The position numbers were made by a program, and so were the translations under genes. Below the pieces are notes generated by a model. The model was given only the letters and a program-made list of their open reading frames with translations. It searched no databases and was not told where the DNA came from. Positions 27,672 through 37,009 of a stretch of DNA of 64,000 nucleotides are shown here, one piece after another; positions within the stretch are counted from its first letter, which is position 1, and the number at the start of each line of letters is the position of its first letter. Location: NCBI GenBank assembly GCA_963699305.1, contig OY969431.1, forward strand, positions 682,001 through 746,000, in the 5' to 3' direction. The DNA comes from JBGQAS01 sp963699305 (GTDB lineage Bacteria > Chloroflexota > Anaerolineae > Anaerolineales > Anaerolineaceae).

Positions 27672-29129
27672 CTATTCGGATTCGTTCTTAGTCTTTTTCG
27701 TTTTGGAACTACTTGATTTTTTTGTTTTTTGTATGCCTGATGTTTTTTCAATAGATTCACTTTTATCTTTTGCGTCGTTATCCGAAATTAACTCAGGTGC
27801 TTTTCCAGTGGCAATCGCCTTTAATCGATCAAAAACACGATCACTCATCAATCGGTTGGCTGCCTGGAGTGCAATTGCATTCGATAATTTTGCTGGAGTC
27901 ATCTTCCGCTGTAAGCGCTGAAAATCTGTGGTCGTTTGAAGTTCCTGGATGGTCTGTGAATAGGCCTGACCAAGATCTTTCTCTTCCAGTTTTATTTTTT
28001 CCTGGTTTGCCAATTCTTCAAAAATCAAGGATTGTTCCAGGCGTTTAACTGCTACGGGTGTAATTTCATCTTTGATGAATTGGTCTTTTTCTTTCTTTAT
28101 TGTCTTTAAATAAGTTTCAAGATCGAGCTTTTGACCAGCCAAATCCTCTTTAACATGTTCAATCACATGTTCAATTTCGTGTTCCAATGCTTGCGGTGGA
28201 TATTTTATACTCGCTGTGGAACGGATTTTCTCAATAAGCTCATCAAAATACTGTCGCTCATATTCATTCTTTTTTGTCACTTCAAGCTGCGTACGAATCG
28301 TGCTTCTTAACGCATCCATACTCTCAAAGTTTCCCATTGTTTTAGCAAATGCATCATCCAAAGCGGGAAGTTTCATTGCTTTTATACTCTGAACGGAAAC
28401 TTTGAATTCAATCTCTTTACCAGCTATCTTTTCATTCAGATTGTCTGATGGATATGAATGTGAAAATACTTTTTCTTCACTTGCTTTGGTTCCAATGATC
28501 AATTGATCGAATTTTTCAAAAGGAAAATTATTTTCCTGGAATGAATCGTCTCCTATGAGAACCTGCGAAGAAACATCCTTGTAGATTTCGGAAGGTTCCA
28601 CTTCTATGGGACTTTTAACAGAACCTGAGATTTTCATGTAAACAAGATCGCCTTTTTCAGCCGGACGTTCGACAGGTTCGGCCGTTGCATAACTGGTTTG
28701 CAAGCGATGAAGGTAATTTTCTACATCTTTTTCTTCGATCGGATCAAGATGATAATCCTTTCGAATGGCACGATATTCACCTAATTGAACTTCTGGTTCG
28801 AGTGGAATGCGGAATGAAAATTTTGGAGGTTCTTGTGAAAGAATTTCCTCCAAAGCCCCAGGTCCGTAGGGCTTTATCTTGGCTTCATCAATCACTTTTG
28901 GGTACATGTCATCGATTAATAGCTCGATCGCTTCCTTCTGGATTAATTCATCACTGTACATTCTTCGGATGACATTTGCAGGCGCTTTACCGGGGCGAAA
29001 ACCCGGAATTTTTGTTTCATGTGCGATTTTCTTTAATGCACGTATTTTGAATTGTTCAAGTGTCTCATTATCCGATTCGGCAATGATCTTTATTTGTTGA
29101 TCTGCAAGAGGTTGTTTTTCGATTTTCAA
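27672..29129 (-). CDS. tig: Trigger factor
   Basis: Ribosome-associated chaperone and peptidyl-prolyl isomerase, 485 residues. The ribosome-binding signature is in ETKIPGFRPGKAPANVIRR (near residues 38-56). The middle FKBP-like domain carries PAEKGDLVYMKI and ends with FKVSVQSIKAMKLPALDDAF; the long helical arm domain follows, then a Lys/Ser-rich tail. It is transcribed behind tRNA-Leu and in front of clpP. Confidence 0.94.
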   Translation of the reverse strand: MKIEKQPLADQQIKIIAESDNETLEQFKIRALKKIAHETKIPGFRPGKAPANVIRRMYSDELIQKEAIELLIDDMYPKVIDEAKIKPYGPGALEEILSQEPPKFSFRIPLEPEVQLGEYRAIRKDYHLDPIEEKDVENYLHRLQTSYATAEPVERPAEKGDLVYMKISGSVKSPIEVEPSEIYKDVSSQVLIGDDSFQENNFPFEKFDQLIIGTKASEEKVFSHSYPSDNLNEKIAGKEIEFKVSVQSIKAMKLPALDDAFAKTMGNFESMDALRSTIRTQLEVTKKNEYERQYFDELIEKIRSTASIKYPPQALEHEIEHVIEHVKEDLAGQKLDLETYLKTIKKEKDQFIKDEITPVAVKRLEQSLIFEELANQEKIKLEEKDLGQAYSQTIQELQTTTDFQRLQRKMTPAKLSNAIALQAANRLMSDRVFDRLKAIATGKAPELISDNDAKDKSESIEKTSGIQKTKKSSSSKTKKTKNESE

Positions 29130-29158
29130 TTCAGAATCCTTGTTGTCAAATTAGCAGG

Positions 29159-29240
29159 TGGGGAAGGAGGGACTTGAACCCACACGCCTTGCGGCACATG
29201 ATCCTAAGTCATGCCTGTCTGCCAATTCCAGCACTTCCCC
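29159..29240 (-). tRNA. tRNA-Leu (TAG)
   Basis: An 82-nt class II tRNA. The acceptor GGGGAAG pairs with CTTCCCC, the discriminator is A, and the anticodon stem CATGA/TCATG encloses CTTAGGA (anticodon TAG). A long variable arm (TGCCGCAAGGCGT) and the T loop GTTCAAGTCC are present. No CCA is encoded. Confidence 0.95.
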
Positions 29241-29252
29241 AAAAGCCAACGA

Positions 29253-29281
29253 ATTATAAGCGTATCAGATATGACCGTCAA
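29253..29281 (-). promoter_or_regulatory. Sigma-70 promoter of the tRNA-Leu/tig/clpP unit
   Basis: On the minus strand TTGACG (29281-29276) and TATAAT (29258-29253) are separated by exactly 17 nt, 12 nt before the mature tRNA-Leu 5' end. It is the only clear promoter upstream of tig and clpP. Confidence 0.8.
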
Positions 29282-29293
29282 TAATGGATTATA

Positions 29294-29764
29294 ATGGCAA
29301 AACTTTTTTATCCATGTAATAGAATTATTAATGGAGAAACATTGAGCAAAGTCATTCATTTGGAGAGTTCTGGTAAAGATCGAAACCGAATCATAAAAGC
29401 TATCCTTTTTGCGATACGGGAATTAATGGCACAAAAAGAACCTGGTAATGAAACGCGGGATATCATCGCTTTTATCAGTATCAGCCAGGATGCTATCCAC
29501 AAAACTATAGAACCTTCTCTGACTGCCTGGGAAAAGAGAGGGTATTGGGTGAAAGCAGACAGATTCCGTCTAGAGTGGGAATGGACTGAAAAAAGTTCAA
29601 AAGAACTCTTGGCAGCATTAATTGCAGACGATTGGGGAAAGATCGCGATGTTAATCGCTCAAATTGGGCAAAAATATGCACATGTAAAAATCTCTATGAA
29701 GAATACTTTAGGGACTCCCTGGGTGGGAGCGTGGCAAGTGCTTAAACAAAAAGGGAGTGGCTGA
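29294..29764 (+). CDS. Conserved-looking hypothetical protein
   Basis: A 156-residue soluble protein that I do not recognise. It has no TM segment, signal peptide or Cys cluster. A helical middle with the charged segment ESSGKDRNRIIKAILFAIREL is followed by two predicted beta strands (DIIAFISI; RFRLEWEWT) and a second helical region ending in VGAWQVLKQ. The ATG lies 13 bp from the -35 box of the divergent tRNA-Leu promoter and has no visible Shine-Dalgarno, so a leaderless or nearly leaderless transcript is possible. A strong terminator follows. Confidence 0.65.
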   Translation: MAKLFYPCNRIINGETLSKVIHLESSGKDRNRIIKAILFAIRELMAQKEPGNETRDIIAFISISQDAIHKTIEPSLTAWEKRGYWVKADRFRLEWEWTEKSSKELLAALIADDWGKIAMLIAQIGQKYAHVKISMKNTLGTPWVGAWQVLKQKGSG

Positions 29765-29778
29765 GCAACCACTCCCTT
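29751..29778. terminator. Bidirectional terminator between convergent genes
   Basis: A perfect 10-bp stem AAGGGAGTGG/CCACTCCCTT with an 8-nt loop. On the minus strand TTTGTTT follows; on the plus strand a T-rich tract follows a few bases later. Its left arm lies inside the 3' end of the plus-strand gene. Confidence 0.8.
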
Positions 29779-29786
29779 AAGTGTAT

Positions 29787-31898
29787 TTATTTCTTTTTCA
29801 AAATCATTCGAGCATCAACGACTTTCAAACCCGTACCTTCCTGATAAACAAGCACCGGATTTGCATCTGTTTCTAAGATCTCATCTTGTAAATCGAGAAT
29901 CATACTAGCATATTTGGCAAGAGTGTCCGCAAGTGCTTTTCTATCCCTTGGGGCTTCACCCCGCACTCCCGCTAAGATGGGTGCGCCGCGAATTTCTCCG
30001 ATCATCTGATTCGCCTGACTTGTAGAAACGGGCGCCACACGGAAAGTTACATCTTTCAAAACCTCTACAAATATTCCTCCCAAACCGAACATAATAGTCG
30101 GTCCAAATGTCGCATCATTGACCGACCCGATGATAACCTCTGTACCCCAGGGTGCCATTTCCTGGATGACGATCCCATGAATCTTTGCATCGGGCTTGTA
30201 TGATTTGGCATTTGCCAGGATGGTTTTATATGCCTCACGCAGACTACTCTCATCTTTGATGTTTACTTTCACCCCACCCGCATCGGATTTGTGCAGAATA
30301 TCGGGAGAAACGATTTTCATTACGATCGGATAACCAATTTTTCTTGCTAATTTGACCGCTTCTTCTTCAGTCTTTGCGAGGACAGTTTGCACCACTGGTA
30401 ATCCATAAGCACGAAAAACATCCTTCGCTTCAATTTCTGTTAAAGCTTCTCGATTATCCGTGCGAACGGAAGCAAAGATTTTTTGAACGATTTTCTGAGA
30501 GTCATTTGGGACAGGAACTGGATTCGATATACCCATTTCCCGCATTCGGGCATATTCACGCAAAGCTGCCATAGCGCCAATGGCAATGTCCGGCGCTCCG
30601 TAGGCAGGAATATTGTTTTCAACCAGCCATTTCATAGCTTTTTCTGAGCGTTCTCCACCGACAAATGAAATGGTTATTGGTTTTTCTTTCACACCTGAGG
30701 CATCTACAGCTTGTTTAATGCTTTTTGCAATTTCCATTGGATCTGTCATCGCGGTTTCACAGTACAAAACCGTAAGACCTTGTACCCAGGGGTGTGCAAA
30801 TGAATAACGAACCGATTCGGAATACCATTCATTCCCAGCCATACCGGTTAAGTCCACTGGATTCTTGGCCGATCCAAAATCAGGCATATGTTTTTTCAAC
30901 TCGAGCTGGACATCTTGAGGTGCAAATTGTAACGGGAGCCCCGCTTTTTCAGCTGCATCGGTTGCCAAGACACCGACTCCACCACCATTCGTAATAATCA
31001 ACAAATTATCACCCTGCATGGGGGGTTGGAGTGATAGAGCTTGGGTCCGGTTAAATAAATCGTTCAAATCTTTCGCTTGAATGACACCTGCTTGTTGGAA
31101 TGCTGCCCCATAGATTTTCGCAGCACCTGCCAAAGAACCAGTGTGCGAAGCTGCTGCTGCAGCACCATGTGCAGATACTCCTGCTTTGAGGGCGATAATC
31201 GGTTTTTTAGAATTCACACAGGCATCAATGAAGCGACGACCATCTTTGAATCCTTCAACGTACAAAGAGATACATGAGGTATTGGGATCATCATTCAACC
31301 AAGTCACAAGGTCAGCTATATCGAGGTCGGACATGTTTCCAATTGAAATCAGTTTATCAAAACCCACACGGCGAGTGAAAGTCGCTGCATCTAGCGCGAT
31401 CAATAAAGCACCAGATTGCGATACCAGAGAAGCTTTGCCGGGAAGGGGTAGGAAAGGTGCGAATGAGCCATTCATCTTATCAGAATTGGAAAGGATACCA
31501 ACAATATTTGGTCCAAGGATACGCATTCCATATTGTTTCGCAATTCCAACAATTTCATCTTCAAGCGCACGGTTTCCGACTTCACTAAATCCGGAAGAAA
31601 TAATGATCATGCCTTTGATGCCTTTTTGACCACACTCTTTGGTTACATCGGGCATGAATTTCGCTGGGACGGTAATAATCGCTGCGTCAATTGGCTCTGT
31701 TACATCATTCACAGTTGGATATGCCTTCAACCCAAGGATTTCAGTTGCGGATGGATTAATTGGATATATCTTTCCCTGATATCCATCTTTAATGAGGTTG
31801 TTTAATACCGTATAACCGATCTTACCTGGAGTCGCGGAAGCTCCCACGACTGCTATTGATTTAGGCTGTAACACACTATTAATGATAGACTCATTCAC
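29787..31898 (-). CDS. ADP-forming acetate/acyl-CoA synthetase, fused alpha-beta
   Basis: A 703-residue NDP-forming acyl-CoA synthetase, making ATP from acyl-CoA in fermenters. The N-terminal CoA-binding domain has SIAVVGASATPGKIGYTVL, the succinyl-CoA-ligase-like domains follow with LVSQSGALLIALDAA, and the phospho-transfer His is expected in AAAASHTGSLAGAA. The C-terminal ATP-grasp domain includes GYPIVMKIVSPDILHKSDAGG. The start is GTG 31898 behind AGGAGGAG. It suits an anaerobic sugar- or amino-acid-fermenting life style. The acyl specificity is unknown. Confidence 0.88.
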   Translation of the reverse strand: MNESIINSVLQPKSIAVVGASATPGKIGYTVLNNLIKDGYQGKIYPINPSATEILGLKAYPTVNDVTEPIDAAIITVPAKFMPDVTKECGQKGIKGMIIISSGFSEVGNRALEDEIVGIAKQYGMRILGPNIVGILSNSDKMNGSFAPFLPLPGKASLVSQSGALLIALDAATFTRRVGFDKLISIGNMSDLDIADLVTWLNDDPNTSCISLYVEGFKDGRRFIDACVNSKKPIIALKAGVSAHGAAAAASHTGSLAGAAKIYGAAFQQAGVIQAKDLNDLFNRTQALSLQPPMQGDNLLIITNGGGVGVLATDAAEKAGLPLQFAPQDVQLELKKHMPDFGSAKNPVDLTGMAGNEWYSESVRYSFAHPWVQGLTVLYCETAMTDPMEIAKSIKQAVDASGVKEKPITISFVGGERSEKAMKWLVENNIPAYGAPDIAIGAMAALREYARMREMGISNPVPVPNDSQKIVQKIFASVRTDNREALTEIEAKDVFRAYGLPVVQTVLAKTEEEAVKLARKIGYPIVMKIVSPDILHKSDAGGVKVNIKDESSLREAYKTILANAKSYKPDAKIHGIVIQEMAPWGTEVIIGSVNDATFGPTIMFGLGGIFVEVLKDVTFRVAPVSTSQANQMIGEIRGAPILAGVRGEAPRDRKALADTLAKYASMILDLQDEILETDANPVLVYQEGTGLKVVDARMILKKK

Positions 31899-32035
31899 AG
31901 TTTCTCCTCCTGAGACAACGAATCTGATAGATATAATTATTGTTATTATTCAACAAGGCTAATTTTACGCATTTTTTATTAAACATGTGTACTATTTTTT
32001 AGGTATGTTAATCATGTTATATACAAAGAGAATCG

Positions 32036-33394
32036 ATGATCACATTAAAAGATAAATCATTTCGATTGGCAAACTTACCAGACAAGGTAGCGAAGGTTCT
32101 CAATAACGTTATCGAGTCGGCGGATCCATATCAGGTTGTAGAAAAATCATATCAATTAAAAGAAAACACAATTATTTTCAGAAATAGGACTTATGTTCTC
32201 GATTATTTTGAAAGGATCATTGTTCTCGGAATTGGTAAAGCCTCGATAGAAATGTCGAGAGCGATAGTGGAAAAAGTTGAAGAAAAAATAGATAGAGTAC
32301 TGATTGTTACGAAAACAACACCAGGTAGCATGCCAGAAAGCCTTCAAAAGCATAATGTGAAAATCATCGTTGGAGATCATCCTATTCCAGGGCAAAACAG
32401 TCTTCTCGCAGGAAGGGAATTAAAGAAAACCATTTCAAATTTGACTGCCAAGGATCTTCTCATTTGTTTGCTTTCAGGTGGTGGTTCTTCACTGATTGCT
32501 GCGCCAATAAAGGGGATTTCTTTGGGAAATTTGCAAAGAGTCACTAAAGCATTGTTAAGATGCGGTGCTTCAATTAAGGAAATTAACACAATCCGTAAAC
32601 ATTTGGATGAACTCAAAGGCGGTGGATTGGCGCGCTTGGCATATCCGGCAACGATAATATCCTTGATTATCTCTGATGTGGTCGGAGATAAAATTGACAC
32701 AATCGCATCTGGTTTGACGAGTTCCGATTCAGCAACATTTTTTGACGCAATGCAAATTATTGAAAAATATCACATTACTTCTGAAATTGATAAACCTATC
32801 TTGGCGTTACTGAATCGCGGGATTGAAGGAAAAATTGCCGAGACTCTCAAAAGTGATGATCCGATTGTGCAAAAGCTAGATAACCAAGTCTTATTAACCA
32901 ACCTTGTATTACAAAAAGAAGCTATGAATACTACCAAAAGAGAAGGTTTTCATGTACAACAATTACCAAAACCCCTCCAGGGTTTGGCTTCAAAAGTCGG
33001 CAGACAAACTTGTAAAAAATTCTTACAACTCATCAAAAATACCCCAAGACCTTTTCTTTTGGTAGGAGGTGGAGAAACCACAGTTGAAGTAAAAGGTAAG
33101 GGGAAGGGAGGTCGTAATCTTGAGATGGCGCTTTCCGCAGTTTCGCTCCTGGAAAACATCCCGAATGTTGCCATGGTCACTTTTGCTACAGACGGCGAAG
33201 ATGGATCCACTGATGCAGCTGGTGCCATTGTTACCGGTGAAACCATGTCGAAGGCAAGGAAATTAAACTACATGCCTGAAAAGTTCCTAGCAAATAACGA
33301 TTCTTATGAGTTCTTTCAAAAGGTAGGGGGATTAATTACTATCGGTTCGACAAGAACAAATGTCAATGACCTGGTTTTCTTTTTTGCTTTCTAA
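32036..33394 (+). CDS. Glycerate 2-kinase (MOFRL/DUF4147 family)
   Basis: A 452-residue protein of the GckA/TtuD type that phosphorylates glycerate to 2-phosphoglycerate. Landmarks are VLGIGKASIEMSRA, DHPIPGQNS, LLSGGGSSLIAAP, IRKHLDELKGGGLA and, in the MOFRL domain, FATDGEDGSTDAAGAIV and STRTNVNDL. Its 3' end overlaps the convergent hydroxyacid dehydrogenase gene by 4 nt. Together the two enzymes would take glyoxylate or hydroxypyruvate to 2-phosphoglycerate, although they are on opposite strands. Confidence 0.88.
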   Translation: MITLKDKSFRLANLPDKVAKVLNNVIESADPYQVVEKSYQLKENTIIFRNRTYVLDYFERIIVLGIGKASIEMSRAIVEKVEEKIDRVLIVTKTTPGSMPESLQKHNVKIIVGDHPIPGQNSLLAGRELKKTISNLTAKDLLICLLSGGGSSLIAAPIKGISLGNLQRVTKALLRCGASIKEINTIRKHLDELKGGGLARLAYPATIISLIISDVVGDKIDTIASGLTSSDSATFFDAMQIIEKYHITSEIDKPILALLNRGIEGKIAETLKSDDPIVQKLDNQVLLTNLVLQKEAMNTTKREGFHVQQLPKPLQGLASKVGRQTCKKFLQLIKNTPRPFLLVGGGETTVEVKGKGKGGRNLEMALSAVSLLENIPNVAMVTFATDGEDGSTDAAGAIVTGETMSKARKLNYMPEKFLANNDSYEFFQKVGGLITIGSTRTNVNDLVFFFAF

Positions 33395-34377
33395 GTTCTC
33401 TTATATACTTCTGGATTGGCACAATTAGGTAACTCTTGTGCATTGAGACCAGCGATCAGGTTTCTAACTGCCATCGTTGCCATTTTCATCCTCGTTTGAA
33501 TACTCGCACTGGCAATATGGGGCGTGATAATTACATTTTCCATTTTCAAGAGAGGATTTGTTGAATCAATGGGCTCCGGATCAGTTACATCCAGCGCAGC
33601 ACCAGCTAATTTACCCGTTTTTAGGGCATCATACAAAGCTTGCTGATCTAAAACCGCACCTCTGGAGGTATTGATAAGGTATGATGTGGGTCGCATTAAT
33701 TCGAATTGTTTTTTTCCGAGAAGATGGATATTCTCCGGAGAGAGATACACATGTACAGAAACAAAGTCCGAACGATGGAGTAATTCCTCAAGTGAACAAT
33801 ATTTCGCTTTGTAGTTATTTTCAACCTCTGCATTGCGATGAGGATCCGTGTAAATGAGCGACATTTCAAATCCAGCAGCCCGTTTTGCCATCGCCTGACC
33901 TATCCTGCCCATACCGATAATTCCCAACGTGGCACCGTGGATATCCTGCCCACATAACACATCAGGACCCCAGAGATGCCACTTCCCTTGGTGGACTTGA
34001 CTGTTTGCTTCTACAATCCTCCGAGAGATTGACATCAATAAGGAAAACGCAAAATCAGCCGTGGTCTCTGTTAAAACTCCTGGTGTATGACCTATCGGAA
34101 TTCCAAGCTTCGTCGCTGTTTTCAAATCGATATTATCCACACCCACTGCCATCTGACTTATTACTTTGGTTCGTGTAGATATTTCATGTAGGTAAGTTTT
34201 ATCTATCCGATCTGTTAACATAGATAAAACTCCATCAGCTGATTTAGATTTTTCAGTTAATATGTCGTATGGTGGTGGGTCTACATATTGCCAGATTTCA
34301 ATTTGAAATTGGTCTTCAAACATTGAAATTGCTTCTGCGAATATTTTTCTAGTAATGAAAATTTTCTTTTTACCCAC
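33391..34377 (-). CDS. D-2-hydroxyacid dehydrogenase (glyoxylate/hydroxypyruvate reductase-like)
   Basis: A 328-residue NAD(P)-dependent enzyme. The nucleotide motif is LGIIGMGRIGQAMAKRAAGF. The catalytic Arg is in INTSRGAVLD, Glu in VTDPEP and His in VIITPHIASAS. The substrate-loop region AVGVDNIDL and the following PGVLTETTADFAFSLL match glyoxylate reductases (GyaR). The cofactor choice is not obvious because the strand end reads IYTDPHRN. Downstream genes point to glyoxylate and glycerate metabolism. Confidence 0.85.
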   Translation of the reverse strand: MGKKKIFITRKIFAEAISMFEDQFQIEIWQYVDPPPYDILTEKSKSADGVLSMLTDRIDKTYLHEISTRTKVISQMAVGVDNIDLKTATKLGIPIGHTPGVLTETTADFAFSLLMSISRRIVEANSQVHQGKWHLWGPDVLCGQDIHGATLGIIGMGRIGQAMAKRAAGFEMSLIYTDPHRNAEVENNYKAKYCSLEELLHRSDFVSVHVYLSPENIHLLGKKQFELMRPTSYLINTSRGAVLDQQALYDALKTGKLAGAALDVTDPEPIDSTNPLLKMENVIITPHIASASIQTRMKMATMAVRNLIAGLNAQELPNCANPEVYKRT

Positions 34378-34398
34378 TTGATTTTTCGAAAAGCCAAA

Positions 34399-34944
34399 TT
34401 AAACAGAACAAATAATGGAATTGCTTTTTCTCACTAGTGTTTGTGGTACTTTCACTTTTCCAAAAGAAGGCATTAATGCAGTTAATATTGTTGCTTCATG
34501 GATTTCCAAAAATGATTGATGAATGATATCTAAGTAACCAGCAAGGGTCGCGCGTGTCGAAATGCGCAACCCTCCCTCAACTTGAAAAGGCCCAGATTGG
34601 ATTCTAACTGGAAGCATTTGCATATTAGGTTCATTGGGGTCGTAATCAATGGGATCGAAATTTGGCGGCACCAGGTGAAAAACTCTAACTTCGCTTAGTT
34701 GAATAAACGCATCGTTTGCAGGGATTGGTTTTGGGGTTCCTGAAATGACTAAAGGGATGGATTTGGCGTTAAAGAGATGGAGTTGTTCCGGTGCAGCATT
34801 TGTCACCAACCAAGTACTAGCTCGGAATTGTTTTTTTATCACAACTTCACCCCAAATGATTAAATGATCTGTGTACACCATGACTGAGGAGAAATATTCT
34901 TCACCATTTACAGGTACAGGAGGGGGGACTGCATCATCCATCAT
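34399..34944 (-). CDS. Hypothetical protein, beta-rich
   Basis: A 181-residue protein of unknown function. It is rich in predicted beta strands (SSVMVYTDHLIIWGEVVIKK; PLVISGTPKPI; GGLRISTRATLAGYLDI) with no TM segment. The N-terminus MMDDAVPPPVPV is acidic and Pro-rich. It starts 1 nt after the threonine dehydrogenase stop and is surely co-transcribed with it. A ligand-binding or regulatory role is possible but unsupported. Confidence 0.6.
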   Translation of the reverse strand: MMDDAVPPPVPVNGEEYFSSVMVYTDHLIIWGEVVIKKQFRASTWLVTNAAPEQLHLFNAKSIPLVISGTPKPIPANDAFIQLSEVRVFHLVPPNFDPIDYDPNEPNMQMLPVRIQSGPFQVEGGLRISTRATLAGYLDIIHQSFLEIHEATILTALMPSFGKVKVPQTLVRKSNSIICSV

Positions 34945-34945
34945 A

Positions 34946-35965
34946 TTATTTTCCGTATCTCTGCCTTACCGCAGGCAGCAAATAATCTTCAAACGCGCGT
35001 TCCATGTTGAAGTCAGGTTCCCAGCCCCAATCCTTCCTGGCTGCAGCGTCATCGATATCTGCCGGCCAGCTATCCACAATTCCCTGCCGATTTTTATCAG
35101 GCTCGAAGGTGATTTGAGCTTTCGGGAATGCTTTCTTTACGATCTGAAAAATCTCTTCGGCAGATGGATTGAAGCTGGTTACGTTATACACCAATTGCTT
35201 GAGATTGCATACTTCAGCAGCTTCAAGCTGAATCAAGGATTTGATGGCATCCGGCATCACCATGAATGGCAATCTGGCATCCGGGCGTACAAAACATGGA
35301 TAAGCGAATCCCTGCGCAGCAGCGTGAAGCATTTCAGGACCATAATCACTGGTCCCGCCGGTTGGTACCGTCATGGCACTAATCAACCCGGGAAACCGAA
35401 TACTCCGAAAATCAACATTGCAGCGTTCATGGTCAGGGGAAAGCTGACGATAATGCTTCGAAAAGTAACTCCCTAGTAATTCGCAATATAACTTGTTACA
35501 TCCGTACATTGTTGTTGGATTACAGTATTCGTTTTCTTTAACTTTTTTTATGGAATTCTTGATATTCAGATCAGGCAATCCATATGCAGCGATGGAACTG
35601 GGATAGATGAATTTTACAGCTCGCTTTTGCCATTGTGATTGCTCTGCAGCAAGCTTTAGCAAATTTATGGTTCCTTCTACATTAACTTTGTGTGCTGTTT
35701 CTGGATTGTACTCCGCCTTAGTACTGAGTATGGATGCGAGGTGGAAAATGGTCCTGATCTCGTATTCTGCAACGAGCCTGCCCAATAAGCCGCTATCGAG
35801 GATATCTCCTTGGATAGAATTCTCCACATATGATTTTAAGGAATCGTCCAATTGTTGGACATCGATTGTTACAATTACAGTTCCACCTTTCTGTCCGAGG
35901 TGGGTTATCAGTCCGTGTCCCATTTCCCCATTGGCACCGGTAATCAGGATTACGTCTTTTCGCAT
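34946..35965 (-). CDS. L-threonine 3-dehydrogenase, SDR type
   Basis: Extended SDR enzyme of 339 residues. The NAD motif ILITGANGEMGHGLITHL is at the N-terminus, and the catalytic Ser-Tyr-Lys set is in YPSSIAAYG and TTMYGCNKLYCE. The segments FRSIRFPGLISAM, GGTSDYGPEMLHAA and DSWPADIDDAAARKDWGW are characteristic of SDR-type threonine dehydrogenases rather than sugar epimerases. The product 2-amino-3-ketobutyrate would be cleaved to glycine and acetyl-CoA, feeding the glycine cleavage genes at the window end. No Kbl ligase gene is seen here. Confidence 0.85.
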   Translation of the reverse strand: MRKDVILITGANGEMGHGLITHLGQKGGTVIVTIDVQQLDDSLKSYVENSIQGDILDSGLLGRLVAEYEIRTIFHLASILSTKAEYNPETAHKVNVEGTINLLKLAAEQSQWQKRAVKFIYPSSIAAYGLPDLNIKNSIKKVKENEYCNPTTMYGCNKLYCELLGSYFSKHYRQLSPDHERCNVDFRSIRFPGLISAMTVPTGGTSDYGPEMLHAAAQGFAYPCFVRPDARLPFMVMPDAIKSLIQLEAAEVCNLKQLVYNVTSFNPSAEEIFQIVKKAFPKAQITFEPDKNRQGIVDSWPADIDDAAARKDWGWEPDFNMERAFEDYLLPAVRQRYGK

Positions 35966-36021
35966 TTAAAGAGAACTCCCAAATTGGATTTAGAGATATT
36001 AATATTTTACCAAAGAAAAAG

Positions 36022-36052
36022 AAAGGGTTTTGACTTTTCATCAAAACCCTTT
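36022..36052 (-). terminator. Terminator of secDF
   Basis: A perfect 12-bp stem AAAGGGTTTTGA/TCAAAACCCTTT. On the minus strand it is followed by CTTTTTCTTT directly downstream of secF. Confidence 0.85.
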
Positions 36053-36067
36053 TTGAGGTAAGAGAAT

Positions 36068-37009
36068 TTACGCTGACAAAGGTTTATTACGCTTGAACCA
36101 AGTCTTCCATTCCTTGGTCTCCCAAACGACGAGAATCGGTGCTGCAATAAAAATGGATGAGTAAGTTCCACTAAAGAAACCAACCAAAAGGATGACAGCA
36201 AATTCACGGAGAGTGACACCACCAAACAATGCGAGTGCCAACAACATAAACTCAGATGTCATTAATTGCGTGTTAATGGATCGTTGCAAAGTTTGAATAA
36301 TGGAATGATTGACCAATTTTTCATACGGCAAACGACGAAATATGGAAGTATTTTCGCGGATACGGTCAAACACGACTATCTTATCCTGAACAGAAAAACC
36401 TATGACGGTCAACAAAGCTGTCAGGAATAATGCATCGACTTGCCAGCCAAAGAACCTTCCTCCGATTGCTGTTAGACTGATCACGATGAGAAAGTCGTGA
36501 ACCATGGCAATGATGGCACAAATGCCATAGCGGAGCGAATTTGGAATTTTACGGAATACCAACCATATATAGATAACTACACCTAAGGCAGCAAATCCTA
36601 CCGCCAAGGCTGCCTGCCGAGAGACTTGCTGGCTGATCGAAGGTCCGACTGTTTCAGATCGATTGAGGGTAATTTCACCAAATTGAGTTGTCAGATCAGC
36701 TAATATTTTGGTTTGGTCACTCTCCGAAATGGTAGAAGATTTTACGATGATGGTATCCACCCCAGAAGATGTAATCTGGGAATCTATAACGTTGTACTTT
36801 TCATAAATCGCTTTTACTGATTCTGTAGATGGTAGTGTGCCTGAGGCGAATTGCACTTCAACCAATGTCCCACCTTTGAAATCAATTGACAACGGTAACT
36901 TGTAAATTGCTAACACCACCAAACCGGGGATTATCAGGAGCAATGAGAGTGCAAAAAAGACGTATCGTTTTCCTAAGATATTCATTTTCATTGCTCCTTT
37001 ATGCCCCAA
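36068..37009 (-). CDS. secF: Protein translocase subunit SecF
   Basis: Six-TM RND-type subunit that assists Sec-dependent export with proton-motive force. The first periplasmic region begins SIDFKGGTLVEVQFASG. Later helices carry SLTAIGGRFFGWQVDALFLTALLTVIGFSVQDKIVVFDRIREN, here spanning the family-typical D4 motif, and QRSINTQLMTSEFMLL. Length 313 is normal. It overlaps secD by 11 nt. Confidence 0.95.
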   Translation of the reverse strand: MGHKGAMKMNILGKRYVFFALSLLLIIPGLVVLAIYKLPLSIDFKGGTLVEVQFASGTLPSTESVKAIYEKYNVIDSQITSSGVDTIIVKSSTISESDQTKILADLTTQFGEITLNRSETVGPSISQQVSRQAALAVGFAALGVVIYIWLVFRKIPNSLRYGICAIIAMVHDFLIVISLTAIGGRFFGWQVDALFLTALLTVIGFSVQDKIVVFDRIRENTSIFRRLPYEKLVNHSIIQTLQRSINTQLMTSEFMLLALALFGGVTLREFAVILLVGFFSGTYSSIFIAAPILVVWETKEWKTWFKRNKPLSA

